Shown: positions 20,909 to 31,288, counted from the first letter of the stretch. The stretch is 64,000 bases of DNA from Erwinia persicina (GCF_014838825.1 NZ_JACYMO010000001.1:948830-1012829), one strand, 5' to 3'. Translations and numbers: made by a program. Notes: a model not told the origin generated them from the letters alone.

Positions 20909-21967
20909 TTAGCGGGCTTTAAAGTGCCGTTCGATACTGTCCAGCATATTGCTGGCACTGAAGTAATCGAGGCGGAAGGTATCCGGCCCCATTGCATACA
21001 CCTGGTTGTTTTTTACCGCAGTAAGATGCTCCAGGAACGGATTCGCCCGTACCCTGCCCACCGTGGCATCATCTGCGGCAAACAGCAGCAGACTTTTCCC
21101 GGTTAATCCTGCCGCCATATTTTCGCCTGACAGCTGAATAATATCGTTACGCTTGCCCATGCTGGTGCCACCGTGTACGTCTGCGGGTGGCATCGCCAGC
21201 GTAAAGCCCAGCGCCGACAGCAGCTTGCCCTGCGCAGACGCCTCCGTCCACAGGTTCAGGCCGCGGCCGTCTTCGTAGTAAACCAGCGCCGAGACCGGCT
21301 GCGGCGGTAACGCAATCGCCTGTTTGACCGCCTGTACCCGCTGTTCGAAACGGTCAATCACCGCACTGGCGTCCTTCTCATGCCCGGTGATCTCCCCCAG
21401 CTGTACCGCCAGCTGCTGCCAGCTTTTATCGCCGTAGTCGATCACCAGCGTCGGGGCGATAGCGGAGAGCTGATCGTACAGCTTCAGCGCCGAGTCCCCC
21501 CCGGTAGCGGAAATCACGATCAGGTCCGGTGCGGCCGCGGCAATCGCCTCGGCGTTGGGTTCCGTGATATACAGCGGCTTCAGCCCGATCTGAGCGGCCT
21601 CGGCGCTCCACTGCTTAAAAAAACCGCGATCGTCAGACACCGTGCTGTTACGGCTGGTGCCGCCGGACCCGACCAGTGGCGCATGGATGGCCAGCAGGGT
21701 GCCGGTGATGGTCACGCTGGTAGAGACGATACGCTCAGGGGCCTGCTTCAGGGTCAGAGGCCCTTTGGGGGTTTGCAGGGTGCGCGGCCAGCCCTGCTGT
21801 GCCTCCGCTGAGGCTGGAGCAGGCACCGCAGACGCCTGCGAAGCGTCCGGCCGATCGGCGATATGCTGTGTTGAACAGCTACGGACAGACACCACAAAGA
21901 TCAGGGCGGCGGCAACCAGTACTGCGCACAGTACCGGGAAGGAGAAGGTTTTTTTCATCTTGGCCAT
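20909..21967 (-). CDS. fepB: Ferric siderophore periplasmic binding protein FepB
   Basis: A 352-residue solute-binding protein that carries ferric siderophore from the receptor to FepDGC. FepB motifs are plain: PERIVSTSVTITGTLLAI, PDLIVISATGGDSALKLYDQ, GEITGHEKDA and TFRLDYFSASNMLD. It is longer than E. coli FepB (318 residues) because of an N-terminal membrane segment and an Ala/Pro/Gln linker up to residue 70. The segment ends VRSC, a poor lipobox, so it may be a lipoprotein or stay membrane-anchored. Starts at 21967 (MAKMKKTF) or 21958 (MKKTF) are both possible. A Fur-like box lies just upstream. Confidence 0.9.
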   Translation of the reverse strand: MAKMKKTFSFPVLCAVLVAAALIFVVSVRSCSTQHIADRPDASQASAVPAPASAEAQQGWPRTLQTPKGPLTLKQAPERIVSTSVTITGTLLAIHAPLVGSGGTSRNSTVSDDRGFFKQWSAEAAQIGLKPLYITEPNAEAIAAAAPDLIVISATGGDSALKLYDQLSAIAPTLVIDYGDKSWQQLAVQLGEITGHEKDASAVIDRFEQRVQAVKQAIALPPQPVSALVYYEDGRGLNLWTEASAQGKLLSALGFTLAMPPADVHGGTSMGKRNDIIQLSGENMAAGLTGKSLLLFAADDATVGRVRANPFLEHLTAVKNNQVYAMGPDTFRLDYFSASNMLDSIERHFKAR

Positions 21968-21975
21968 TACGTTGC

Positions 21976-21996
21976 AAATGAGTCTTATTATCATAC
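21976..21996. promoter_or_regulatory. Fur-like box upstream of fepB
   Basis: CAAATGAGTCTTATTATCAT resembles the box between fepD and entS and sits about ten bases before the fepB start, so fepB should be iron-repressed. Confidence 0.65.
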
Positions 21997-22059
21997 ATTT
22001 AATGGCGAACAAATTAAACGGCTTATCGCGGGGCGGTGCGGACGGGCAAGAAGAGAAAT

Positions 22060-22083
22060 GAAAAAGGCCGGGTCCCCCCGGCC
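22060..22083 (-). terminator. Intrinsic terminator after the sugar dehydrogenase gene
   Basis: Seven-base stem GGCCGGG / CCCGGCC with a four-base loop; on the minus strand TTTTT follows. It separates the dehydrogenase transcript from the fepB promoter. Confidence 0.88.
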
Positions 22084-22093
22084 TGACAGCGCG

Positions 22094-23215
22094 TCAGACT
22101 TTCATCCAGCGCCGCTCCGCTGCTGAAACCGCTATCGCTTCCAGCACTTTCGATACCTGCAGGCCTTCTGCAAAATCAGGCCACATGCGATCCCCGGCGG
22201 CAATACCGTTAATCAGATCGCGGACTTCTACGGTTTTCTGGTCGTTAAAGCCGATGCCGTGCCCGGCAGAGATGCAGAATGACGCATAGTCAGGGTGTGC
22301 CGGGCCGGTGAGGATGGTTTTGAAGCCCTGGCGGCCTGCCGGATCGTCATGGATATACAGCGCCAGTTCCGCCATGCGCTCCTGCGTGTAACGGAGGCTG
22401 CCTTTGGTACCCGTCACTACGTAGGTCAGGCCCATTTTGCTGCCGCAGGCAATGCGCGAGGTTTCAATCACCCCGTGCGCACCGTTAGCAAAGCGCAGCA
22501 GTGCGCTGGCCTGGTCTTCGTTTTCCACATCACGCATCAGCGAGCGATTTTTCGGGTCCGGGCGCTGTTTGATCACCGTCATCATATCGCCGCTGACTTC
22601 ATCAATATTGCCCACCAGATAGTGCGCCATATTGACGATATGCGCCGCCAGGTCGCCCAGCGCCCCCAGACCCGCCAGTGCTTTCTGGCAGTGCCAGTCC
22701 AGCGGCGTCAGCGGGTCAGCCAGGTAGTCCTCGTTGTGGGTGCCGTAAAAATGCACCACCTCGCCAATTTCCCCCCGGGCGATGATCTCTTTCGCCAGCT
22801 GGCTGGTCGGGTTTTTCATATAGTTGAAGCCGACCAGCGTTTTCACCCCGGCTTTTTCCGCCGCCCGCACCATTTCTTCAGCATCGGCCGCGTCCAGCGC
22901 CAGCGGTTTTTCTGAATAAACATGTTTACCGTGCCGGATTGCCTCCAGCGCCATCTCTTTGTGCAGGAAGTTAGGGGCGCAGATATCGACCACATCAATA
23001 TTGTCATCCGCCACCAGCTCCCGCCAGTCACCGGTCGACCGGTTAAACCCCAGCGTTGCCGCCTGCGCGCTCGCCAGCTGCGGATTGACCTCTGCCAGCA
23101 TCTCACGCACCAACTCCCCTTTCAGGTTAAAGACCGTCGGGGCCTGAGCATAAGCGATTGCGTGGCAGCGTCCGATATAACCGGTACCGATCAGCCCGAT
23201 TCTGACTTTTTTCAT
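22094..23215 (-). CDS. Gfo/Idh/MocA sugar dehydrogenase, levoglucosan dehydrogenase-like
   Basis: A 373-residue NAD(P)-dependent oxidoreductase. The Rossmann glycine motif GLIGTGYIGRCHA is at residues 7-19, the EKP motif is in YSEKPLALD, and the catalytic region is GALGDLAAHIVNMAHYLVG. Long stretches resemble the levoglucosan dehydrogenase LgdA as I recall it (AE-NP-LA, GF--ST-DWR, PNFLHKEMA), so oxidation of a sugar at C3 is a reasonable guess. It stands alone between its own promoter and terminator, without a transporter next to it. The substrate is not established by the sequence. Confidence 0.8.
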   Translation of the reverse strand: MKKVRIGLIGTGYIGRCHAIAYAQAPTVFNLKGELVREMLAEVNPQLASAQAATLGFNRSTGDWRELVADDNIDVVDICAPNFLHKEMALEAIRHGKHVYSEKPLALDAADAEEMVRAAEKAGVKTLVGFNYMKNPTSQLAKEIIARGEIGEVVHFYGTHNEDYLADPLTPLDWHCQKALAGLGALGDLAAHIVNMAHYLVGNIDEVSGDMMTVIKQRPDPKNRSLMRDVENEDQASALLRFANGAHGVIETSRIACGSKMGLTYVVTGTKGSLRYTQERMAELALYIHDDPAGRQGFKTILTGPAHPDYASFCISAGHGIGFNDQKTVEVRDLINGIAAGDRMWPDFAEGLQVSKVLEAIAVSAAERRWMKV

Positions 23216-23249
23216 GGTGGGTCCTTAGGGTGGGAGAAAAATGAAACAA

Positions 23250-23271
23250 ACATTCAATACCCATGGAATGT
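23250..23271. promoter_or_regulatory. Inverted repeat upstream of the sugar dehydrogenase (candidate operator)
   Basis: Six-base arms ACATTC / GAATGT separated by ten bases, 35 bp upstream of the dehydrogenase start. It is a candidate repressor site. The rest of the gap 23272-23470 holds nothing I recognise. Confidence 0.4.
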
Positions 23272-23470
23272 ATATACCGAAACTTAGCGTATCAATGTCA
23301 AAATGAAATAAACGTGATCACCCTGACGAAAATCAGTGCAACACGGCTGCAAGCCCCGTCACACCCTGCAAAGCATGCCGCGAAAGCATCATTATTGTGG
23401 GGAAACTCACACCGCTGTCAGGAAGGTGCTGCTTTATTCAGCAGTTGAACCAAAAGCGTGAAATCAGGCT

Positions 23471-23499
23471 TTGACATCCCCTGCCCCGCTGGATATGAT
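23471..23499 (+). promoter_or_regulatory. Sigma-70 promoter of tRNA-Asn
   Basis: Consensus -35 TTGACA (23471-23476), 17-base spacer, -10 TATGAT (23494-23499), followed by the GC-rich discriminator GCGCCCC typical of stringently controlled stable-RNA promoters. Confidence 0.92.
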
Positions 23500-23517
23500 G
23501 CGCCCCGTTCCAACAAT

Positions 23518-23593
23518 TCCTCTGTAGTTCAGTCGGTAGAACGGCGGACTGTTAATCCGTATGTCACTGGTTCGAGTCCAGTCAGAGGAGCCA
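23518..23593 (+). tRNA. asnT: tRNA-Asn (GUU)
   Basis: A 76-base tRNA with encoded CCA end. Acceptor arms TCCTCTG / CAGAGGA pair, the anticodon GTT is at 23551-23553, and the T-loop is TTCGAGT. It matches the E. coli asparagine tRNA as I recall it. It has its own promoter and terminator. The symbol is one of several used for tRNA-Asn loci and is only indicative. No integrase gene or repeated 3' end that would mark an inserted island was seen nearby. Confidence 0.97.
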
Positions 23594-23601
23594 AATTCGA
23601 G

Positions 23602-23635
23602 AAGCCCGCTTAAGGAAACTTAAGCGGGCTTTTTC
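23602..23635 (+). terminator. Terminator of tRNA-Asn
   Basis: Eleven-base perfect stem AAGCCCGCTTA / TAAGCGGGCTT followed by TTTT, eight bases after the tRNA CCA end. Confidence 0.93.
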
Positions 23636-23690
23636 ATTTACGGTTTCAGCCGGGGTGCTCCCTGCCCCCACTCTCGCTCCGGGCCGCCTG

Positions 23691-24389
23691 ATGTCTGCCA
23701 TTATTGATGACTTTATTGCTCCACCCTGCCATGACGACATTGAGATCCTCTTTCAGGATGACCATCTGGTGCTGATCAATAAGCCCGGCGGGCTGCTGAG
23801 CCTGTCGGGGAAAAATGCGCACAATATCGATTCGGTGCACCACCGTCTGGTGAAGATCTTCCCCGGCTGTACTCTGGTCCACCGTCTGGATTTCGGCACC
23901 TCCGGGCTGATGGTCGTGGCGCGCAATAAGGCAGTGAATGCCGCCCTCTGCCATCAGTTCAGCCAGCGCACCGTGAGCAAGGTATACAGCGCCCTGCTCT
24001 GCGGGCATCTGGCGAACAATGAAGGCGTGATAGACGCGGCGATTGCCAAAGATCCGGCGCTGTTTCCACGGATGTCGATTTGCCCGCTTAACGGCAAACC
24101 CGCCCGCTCCCGCTATCGGGTGATTGAGCGCCTGTCCCCTGCACCGCAGGAAGGTTTCTCCGTGCCGTTAACGCGGGTGCAGCTGATGCCGGAGACCGGG
24201 CGAACCCATCAGCTGCGTATTCACTGCCAGCAGCTTGGTCACCCCATCCTGGGGTGTGACCTGTACGGCGGCCGTCTGCTGCCGGGAACGGAGCAGACCA
24301 CGCGGCTGATGCTGCACGCCAGCGAACTGGATTTTGTTCACCCCGTCAGCGGAGAGCGGGTGACCGCCCGCCACCCCAGCCCGTTCTGA
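23691..24389 (+). CDS. RluA-family pseudouridine synthase
   Basis: A 232-residue enzyme that isomerises uridine to pseudouridine in rRNA or tRNA. The catalytic motif with its Asp is HRLDFGTSGLMVVARN; other family blocks are LVLINKPGGLLS, KVYSALLCGH, ETGRTHQLRIH and LGHPILGCDLYG. Its size and opening resemble RluA (219 residues). I start at ATG 23691 (MSAIIDDF); an upstream CTG-type reading adds 12 residues not seen in RluA. Neither start has a clear ribosome site. The exact target nucleotide cannot be told. Confidence 0.85.
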   Translation: MSAIIDDFIAPPCHDDIEILFQDDHLVLINKPGGLLSLSGKNAHNIDSVHHRLVKIFPGCTLVHRLDFGTSGLMVVARNKAVNAALCHQFSQRTVSKVYSALLCGHLANNEGVIDAAIAKDPALFPRMSICPLNGKPARSRYRVIERLSPAPQEGFSVPLTRVQLMPETGRTHQLRIHCQQLGHPILGCDLYGGRLLPGTEQTTRLMLHASELDFVHPVSGERVTARHPSPF

Positions 24390-24423
24390 TCCCGCCCGGA
24401 AAAAATTCGGCGGGCCTGCCGTT

Positions 24424-25026
24424 TCAGTTTGCCGGGGCGGCGAGAAACGCCGGTCGCTGTTCGGCCAGTTGACTGAAGCTGTCCACCCCGGGGTAATCCG
24501 CACGGCTGACCACATCCGGCAGCATCAGGCAGGTAAAACGCCACGCCACGGCGATACTGATCCCCCCGTCGGTGAGGATAGCGGGAGAGTGTACCTGCAG
24601 ATGCCCTTCCAGCGCCTGCCATACACCGTGAAGCTGTCGGGTCACCCTGTCGACCCAGGGCTGATGCTGTTTTTCCTCCGGCCGCAGACGCCGTTCGTAA
24701 ACGATCTGCACCGCTTTTTCACAGGCCGCCAGTGCCAGGCCGGTCAGGCTCACATCCCTCACCCTGTCCTCTGCGGATTCAGGCACCAGCGCAGAGGTGT
24801 GCGGCGACAGATCCTGCAGATATCGGATAATCAGTGAGGATTCCATCAGGATCTGCTGGTCATCCGTTATCAGCGTCGGGGCTTTGACCGCCGGATTGAT
24901 TTTAGCGAACGCCTCAAAATCACCAAATACCGACAGGGGGCGGTGTTCGTACTGCAGGCCGAGCACATTCATACAGACGGCAACGCGTCTGACATAGGGC
25001 GAATCCAGCATGCCGATCAAAACCAT
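24424..25026 (-). CDS. Glutathione S-transferase family protein
   Basis: A 200-residue protein with the GST fold. The N-terminal thioredoxin-like domain begins MVLIGMLDSPYVRRVAVCM and has the glutathione-binding cis-Pro and Glu-Ser pair in KAPTLITDD and LMESSLIIRYL. An all-helical C-terminal domain follows. It lies three bases after the alpha/beta hydrolase gene on the same strand, so the two form an operon divergent from a LysR regulator. The pair suggests detoxification of an electrophile or halogenated compound; this is inference. Confidence 0.85.
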   Translation of the reverse strand: MVLIGMLDSPYVRRVAVCMNVLGLQYEHRPLSVFGDFEAFAKINPAVKAPTLITDDQQILMESSLIIRYLQDLSPHTSALVPESAEDRVRDVSLTGLALAACEKAVQIVYERRLRPEEKQHQPWVDRVTRQLHGVWQALEGHLQVHSPAILTDGGISIAVAWRFTCLMLPDVVSRADYPGVDSFSQLAEQRPAFLAAPAN

Positions 25027-25029
25027 AGC

Positions 25030-25881
25030 TTACCTCCGGGTAGATTGATTAACGAACGCTATAACCTGTGCAGCGACAGGCTGGGGGATATCTTCCATCA
25101 AAAAGTGTCCGGCGTGCTGATAAATATGCAGGGTGGAGCCGGGAATATCGTGCTGCAGGCGTCGGGCATAGTGGACGGGCTGCCATTCATCGTCTGCACC
25201 CCATAAGATCTGCACGGGCAGCCGGAGCTGCGGGAGCCTTTCCGCGAAGTCTGCCGTGTAGCAGGCATTATAGTGGGCTACCTGGTGCTGATAAAATGAG
25301 GCCTGCCCCAGCGTGCCACAGAGGGGGGCGAGGAACTGTTCCAGCCGCTCCCCGGCCATCAACGGCTTATTAAAAACCGCCATCTTCAGCTGACGCGTCA
25401 TCGTGCTGCGATGCTCACTGGCCGGTGTCAGCGCATACTCTGCGTAGCGATCCCGCATATCCCACCACGTGGGCGACGGCCACGAGTCGTAGCACGGCGC
25501 ATCGGCAACCGTCAGGGTCAGCAGACGCTGCGGTTCGTCCAGGGCCAGCCGGAGGGCAATCGCCCCGCCGATATCGTGGCCAAAAAGATGCGTTTTTTCC
25601 AGCTGCCAGTGGTCCAGCAGATCATGCAGGAACGCGACCTGCGCCGCCACTGAGGTATCGGCCTGCAGGGGGCGCTCGGATGCGCCATACCCGGGCAGGT
25701 CATACAGGTGTACCTGAAAACCGGCGTCTACCCATAGCGGCACAAGCGCCTGCCAGATAACCGTATGGGCTGGGGTGCCGTGAACCAGCACCAGAGGGAT
25801 ACCGGAACCGTGAACCCCCGCCGCAATGCGGCAGCCATGAATCACAACGTGCTGGTTCAGTAATGAATGTTCGCGAGGCAT
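25030..25881 (-). CDS. Alpha/beta hydrolase with Asp nucleophile (dehalogenase/epoxide hydrolase type)
   Basis: A 283-residue hydrolase. The nucleophile elbow reads GHDIGG, with Asp in place of Ser. This is typical of haloalkane dehalogenases, haloacid dehalogenases of the fluoroacetate type and epoxide hydrolases. The oxyanion region is HGTPAHTVIWQ, the acid is in WGADDEWQP and the His is in HAGHFLMEDIP. I start at ATG 25881 with AGGAG six bases upstream; a longer GTG reading overlaps that ribosome site. It is the first gene of the hydrolase-GST pair, divergent from the LysR gene. Confidence 0.85.
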   Translation of the reverse strand: MPREHSLLNQHVVIHGCRIAAGVHGSGIPLVLVHGTPAHTVIWQALVPLWVDAGFQVHLYDLPGYGASERPLQADTSVAAQVAFLHDLLDHWQLEKTHLFGHDIGGAIALRLALDEPQRLLTLTVADAPCYDSWPSPTWWDMRDRYAEYALTPASEHRSTMTRQLKMAVFNKPLMAGERLEQFLAPLCGTLGQASFYQHQVAHYNACYTADFAERLPQLRLPVQILWGADDEWQPVHYARRLQHDIPGSTLHIYQHAGHFLMEDIPQPVAAQVIAFVNQSTRR

Positions 25882-25988
25882 AGTCTGCTCCTGAGTCACA
25901 TTAACGTGGTATCAGCAGGCTACGGCTTGACGGGGTATGACACCAGTGACATTGTTTACCGATGAAAACTCACTTTTGTCATACTTAA

Positions 25989-26885
25989 ATGAATAAACGT
26001 CTTTCAGTGGATGCACTCAGGGTATTCAGAACCGTGGTGCAAACCGGCAGCATGACCAAAGCCGCCTCGCTCCTCAACCTGAGCCAGTCGGCGGTGAGCT
26101 GGAAGCTGCGGCGGCTTGAGGATCAGCTGCACTGCCCGCTGCTGACGCGGGTCGCCGGCAAAGCCGCGCCGACGGAAAAAGGCAGCGTACTGTTGCAGCA
26201 TGCGGAGAAAATACTCCATGAACACGACAACGCCGTGGCCTTTTTTTCCCCGTCGGCGCTGCGGGGCAGGCTGCACGTTGGGGTGACGGAGCAGATCTCG
26301 CTGCCCACGGTGTGTGCGACGATTGCGCGTTTCACCCACCATCATCCGGAGGTAGAGATTCAGCTGGAGGTGGAACAAAGCCATGTGCTGCGGCAGCGTT
26401 ATGATGCGGGAGAGCGGGACCTGATACTGCATCAGGATTTCACCGGCGTTCGTTCAGCGGAAGACCGCGTGCTGTGGAGTGAGAAGCTGTACTGGTGCGC
26501 GCCTGCGACCTGGCGCTACACGCCCACACGGCCCCTGCCGCTTATCAGCTGGGGGCCGGACTGTTTTTACCGCCGCCTGGCGGAGGAACAGCTACACCAG
26601 GCTGATATCCCTTACAGAGTGATGCTGGCGTGCCCTTCCATCGCCGGGATGCTGGCGGCGATCCATGCCGGTCTGGGCGTCGGCATCCTGAATGAAGCCA
26701 GCGCGGATCGCGGCGTCCAGCCGGTTGCAGAACTGGAGCAGAGGATGCCGCTGCCGGCGGTAGACGCCCTGCTGCGGGTCAATGAACACCGCCATAATCC
26801 GGCCAGTGAGGCTTTCTGCCTGATGCTGAGTAAACAGCTGCAGCATCCGGCGCAAGCGGGCGATAACAGGACGGTGACGGGCTGA
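25989..26885 (+). CDS. LysR-family regulator of the hydrolase-GST pair
   Basis: A 298-residue LysR-type transcription factor. The N-terminal winged helix-turn-helix is RVFRTVVQTGSMTKAASLLN then LSQSAVSWKLRRLEDQL; an effector-binding domain follows (GRLHVGVTEQISLPTVCATI). The divergent arrangement with the hydrolase gene is the standard LysR layout, so control of that pair is likely. In the 107-bp gap there are inverted half-sites GTATGAC and GTCATAC about 34 bases apart, which could take part in binding. An imperfect hairpin overlaps its stop codon (26881-26908). Confidence 0.87.
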   Translation: MNKRLSVDALRVFRTVVQTGSMTKAASLLNLSQSAVSWKLRRLEDQLHCPLLTRVAGKAAPTEKGSVLLQHAEKILHEHDNAVAFFSPSALRGRLHVGVTEQISLPTVCATIARFTHHHPEVEIQLEVEQSHVLRQRYDAGERDLILHQDFTGVRSAEDRVLWSEKLYWCAPATWRYTPTRPLPLISWGPDCFYRRLAEEQLHQADIPYRVMLACPSIAGMLAAIHAGLGVGILNEASADRGVQPVAELEQRMPLPAVDALLRVNEHRHNPASEAFCLMLSKQLQHPAQAGDNRTVTG

Positions 26886-26920
26886 TACGGCGCGAATGTC
26901 GTATCAGCCGCCAGCGCCGT

Positions 26921-27460
26921 TTACCACATCAGGTCGTCCGGCACCTTAAAGTCAGCGTACGGATCTTCTTCGTCCTGCTCTTCCTGACTCAGTGCGCTGT
27001 TCAGGACAATGCTGCTGGCATCCCGCTGGGCAATTTTGTCGGCAACGCTGGCCGGGATAATGGCGTACTGGCTCTCGCCGCTGTTATCGGCCACCAGACG
27101 CGCAATGGCCAGTCGGCCGCTGATCAGCTGGGACTGGGTGAGCTTATCAACGGATATTTTTTTGATCAGGTTGCCATCGGTAAAGTTAAAGCCGATATCC
27201 CCTATTGAGATATCCACCCTGTTCATTTCGATCAGCTGCTTCACCTGTGCTTTGTACTCTTTGGATAACGCAGCCTGTTTCTGCTGTTCGCTCAGCTGCT
27301 TATCACGCTCGATCTGGGCTTTTTTATTCTCTTCCACCGCTTCTCTGGCCTCACGGGCCTGCGCTTTGGATTTTTTGACCGTTCTCTGCACTTTGGCCAT
27401 CTTTTTGCTGCTGACGAGGCCTGCTTTCAGCATCTGTTCTTGTAAGGTCAGTTTTGTCAT
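26921..27460 (-). CDS. yaiL: DUF2058 nucleoid/RNA-associated protein YaiL
   Basis: A 179-residue cytoplasmic protein, the same length as E. coli YaiL and nearly the same in sequence: LTLQEQMLKAGLVSSKKMAK at the start, a charged coiled-coil (REAVEENKKAQIERDKQLSE), and the C-terminal end DPYADFKVPDDLMW. DUF2058 proteins are described as nucleoprotein or polynucleotide-associated, but the role is not defined. Single gene. Confidence 0.93.
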   Translation of the reverse strand: MTKLTLQEQMLKAGLVSSKKMAKVQRTVKKSKAQAREAREAVEENKKAQIERDKQLSEQQKQAALSKEYKAQVKQLIEMNRVDISIGDIGFNFTDGNLIKKISVDKLTQSQLISGRLAIARLVADNSGESQYAIIPASVADKIAQRDASSIVLNSALSQEEQDEEDPYADFKVPDDLMW

Positions 27461-27606
27461 GGTGATTTCTGAATCCGCTGTAAATTTGCCGGGATTATAC
27501 CTGTAATTGCCGGGGCTGTGCCAGGTGAAGGGGACTGAGTTTTGAGGGGCACATCTCCCGACGGCCCTCCTCGCACTCAGGACTGCCTGAAAAGCCCGTC
27601 ACGCCG

Positions 27607-28422
27607 TCATAACAGACTGACTTCCGGTCGCGTGGAGGCCGATCCGTTCCAGCGCACCTCAAAGCCGCACTTGTTGCAGCAGTCGGTGATAAGTGTGCCA
27701 ACGCGCAGTAAATCCACCTCGGCGCCTTCTGGCGCGCCCCAAAACCCCAGCGAAAGATAGCTGGTGCGTTTAGCACGGTTTTGATCTTGCCGGGTGTAGA
27801 AACAGAACCCCTGTATGCCGGTTTTTTCACCCTTATGCTGGTGGAACCGCTCAGTACAGGACGCAAAGGCGTCACTCTGGGTATCACCCGCATCCTGCAG
27901 CGCGATAAGCCCTTCCTGCTCAAGGGTGGCAAAGAGGGTATCAAGGCGCGTTTTAGCGGCTCGCCACTGCCCGGCGGTCATCCTGACAGGGTCAGGCTCT
28001 GGCTGTTTAACGGGGACGGACCTGCCTGTAACATGAGCAAGCAGCGCGATGACCTCATCAGAGAAAGCGTTCGTCATGATGTGATTACCACACACATCGC
28101 AGATATCCGCCTCAGCCCCCGCGTCGAGGAGTATTTGGACATGTGCAACGTCACTGGCGAATTCGGCTGCATAGTAAAGCGCCGTGCCTCCGGAGGGGCC
28201 CCTGGCCTCCAGCGGGCTGCCGGCATCAATAAGCATACGCAGGATGTCCAGCATCGCGGTGTGCTGAGTCGCCGTCAGGTTGTGAGTGCCCATCGCCGCC
28301 GCCTGAAGCGCGGTGAAGCCCCAATCGTTCACTGCCGCAAGATTGGCACCTGCAGCAATGCACACGCTGACCTCTCCGGCATCCCCCCTCTTTATCGCAT
28401 CGAAAATATTCCGGGCATTCAT
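27607..28422 (-). CDS. Ankyrin-repeat protein with a DUF6891-like C-terminus
   Basis: A 271-residue cytoplasmic protein. The first half holds about three ankyrin repeats (AIKRGDAGEVSVCIAAGANL; TALQAAAMG; GTALYYAAEFASDVAHVQIL; LDAGAEADICDVCG). The second half (GQWRAAKTRLDTLFATLEQE and GDTQSDAFASCTERFHQHKG) looks like the DUF6891 family. This domain pair is common near polymorphic-toxin immunity genes, so an orphan immunity role is possible; no toxin is seen nearby. Its start ATG is at 28422, divergent from the chorismate mutase gene. Confidence 0.7.
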   Translation of the reverse strand: MNARNIFDAIKRGDAGEVSVCIAAGANLAAVNDWGFTALQAAAMGTHNLTATQHTAMLDILRMLIDAGSPLEARGPSGGTALYYAAEFASDVAHVQILLDAGAEADICDVCGNHIMTNAFSDEVIALLAHVTGRSVPVKQPEPDPVRMTAGQWRAAKTRLDTLFATLEQEGLIALQDAGDTQSDAFASCTERFHQHKGEKTGIQGFCFYTRQDQNRAKRTSYLSLGFWGAPEGAEVDLLRVGTLITDCCNKCGFEVRWNGSASTRPEVSLL

Positions 28423-28544
28423 ACAGGCGTTCCTTGTTAAAAAGACAGGAGAGTATGGCGGTATTCTACAGGCATCGGCAGATTAAGGGGGTCTGAACAT
28501 CACGGCGATAAAGTCATAGAACAAATCAGGGTTTGGTGTATGCT

Positions 28545-28560
28545 TATGTACTTATGTACT
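28545..28560 (+). repeat. Tandem TATGTACT repeat before the chorismate mutase gene
   Basis: Two adjacent perfect copies of TATGTACT, followed by AGC. The second copy gives TGTACTAG, one half of a TrpR operator. It lies 18 bp before the start codon, so it could be an operator at the promoter of an aromatic-pathway gene. TrpR control is speculation; the second half-site is not conserved. Confidence 0.35.
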
Positions 28561-28577
28561 AGCTATGGAGATCAACA

Positions 28578-28874
28578 GTGAATTTTACCACCATTGAAGA
28601 GGTCAGACATCGTATTGACCAGATTGATAGCGAACTGGTTCACATCATCGCTCAACGCGCCGAATGTGTGAAAGCGGCAGCGTCTTTTAAAAAAGACCCC
28701 TCGGCTGTTCGCGCTCCGGACCGCGTCCAGCAGGTTATTGATAAGGTGTGTAAGACAGCCGTTGAGGAAGGCCTTCCCGTCGTCATTATCGAAAAAGTCT
28801 ACCGAACCATGATCGGCGCGTTTATCGACTATGAGCTTGAGCAACACGGGCAGTTAAGTAAGGAAAAAATCTGA
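28578..28874 (+). CDS. Stand-alone AroQ-class chorismate mutase (PchB-like)
   Basis: A 98-residue all-helical enzyme of the AroQ fold that converts chorismate to prephenate. Helix 1 has RHRIDQIDSELVHIIAQR with both active-site Arg, helix 2 has FKKDPSAVRAPDRVQQV, and the C-terminal helix ends ViekVYRTMIGAFIDYE. The size and the APDRV stretch resemble PchB, which also splits isochorismate to salicylate. No secretion signal is visible. The start is GTG 28578 with TGGAG seven bases upstream. It could draw on the same chorismate pool as catechol siderophore synthesis, but it is 12 kb from the synthetase and not in its operon. Confidence 0.82.
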   Translation: MNFTTIEEVRHRIDQIDSELVHIIAQRAECVKAAASFKKDPSAVRAPDRVQQVIDKVCKTAVEEGLPVVIIEKVYRTMIGAFIDYELEQHGQLSKEKI

Positions 28875-29011
28875 CAGAGAAGTGGGATCTGGTGAAACGC
28901 AGAGCAAAAAGCGGAAGTGAGCGCTGATTCTTATCGTTGACAGGTTATCCCCTCAGCGACTGCGCTCTCTGAGATAACGCTTTACACCACGCCAGACAAA
29001 AAGCCTAACGC

Positions 29012-29046
29012 AAAAAAAAGCCCGCCCGAGTTTCCTCCAGCGGGCC
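29012..29046 (-). terminator. Intrinsic terminator of katG
   Basis: Stem GCCCGC / GCGGGC (29020-29025 with 29040-29045); on the minus strand eight T follow. It lies 17 bp after the katG stop codon. Between it and the chorismate mutase stop (28875-29011) nothing is recognised. Confidence 0.85.
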
Positions 29047-29062
29047 TTCAGGGTTAGCGTGC

Positions 29063-31288
<2,226 letters not shown>

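Noticed and set aside
23518..23593. tRNA-Asn as an insertion site of a genomic island carrying the siderophore genes
   Set aside because: The tRNA type is a known island target, but no integrase gene, no repeated tRNA end and no mobile genes were seen; the siderophore genes lie on its upstream side.
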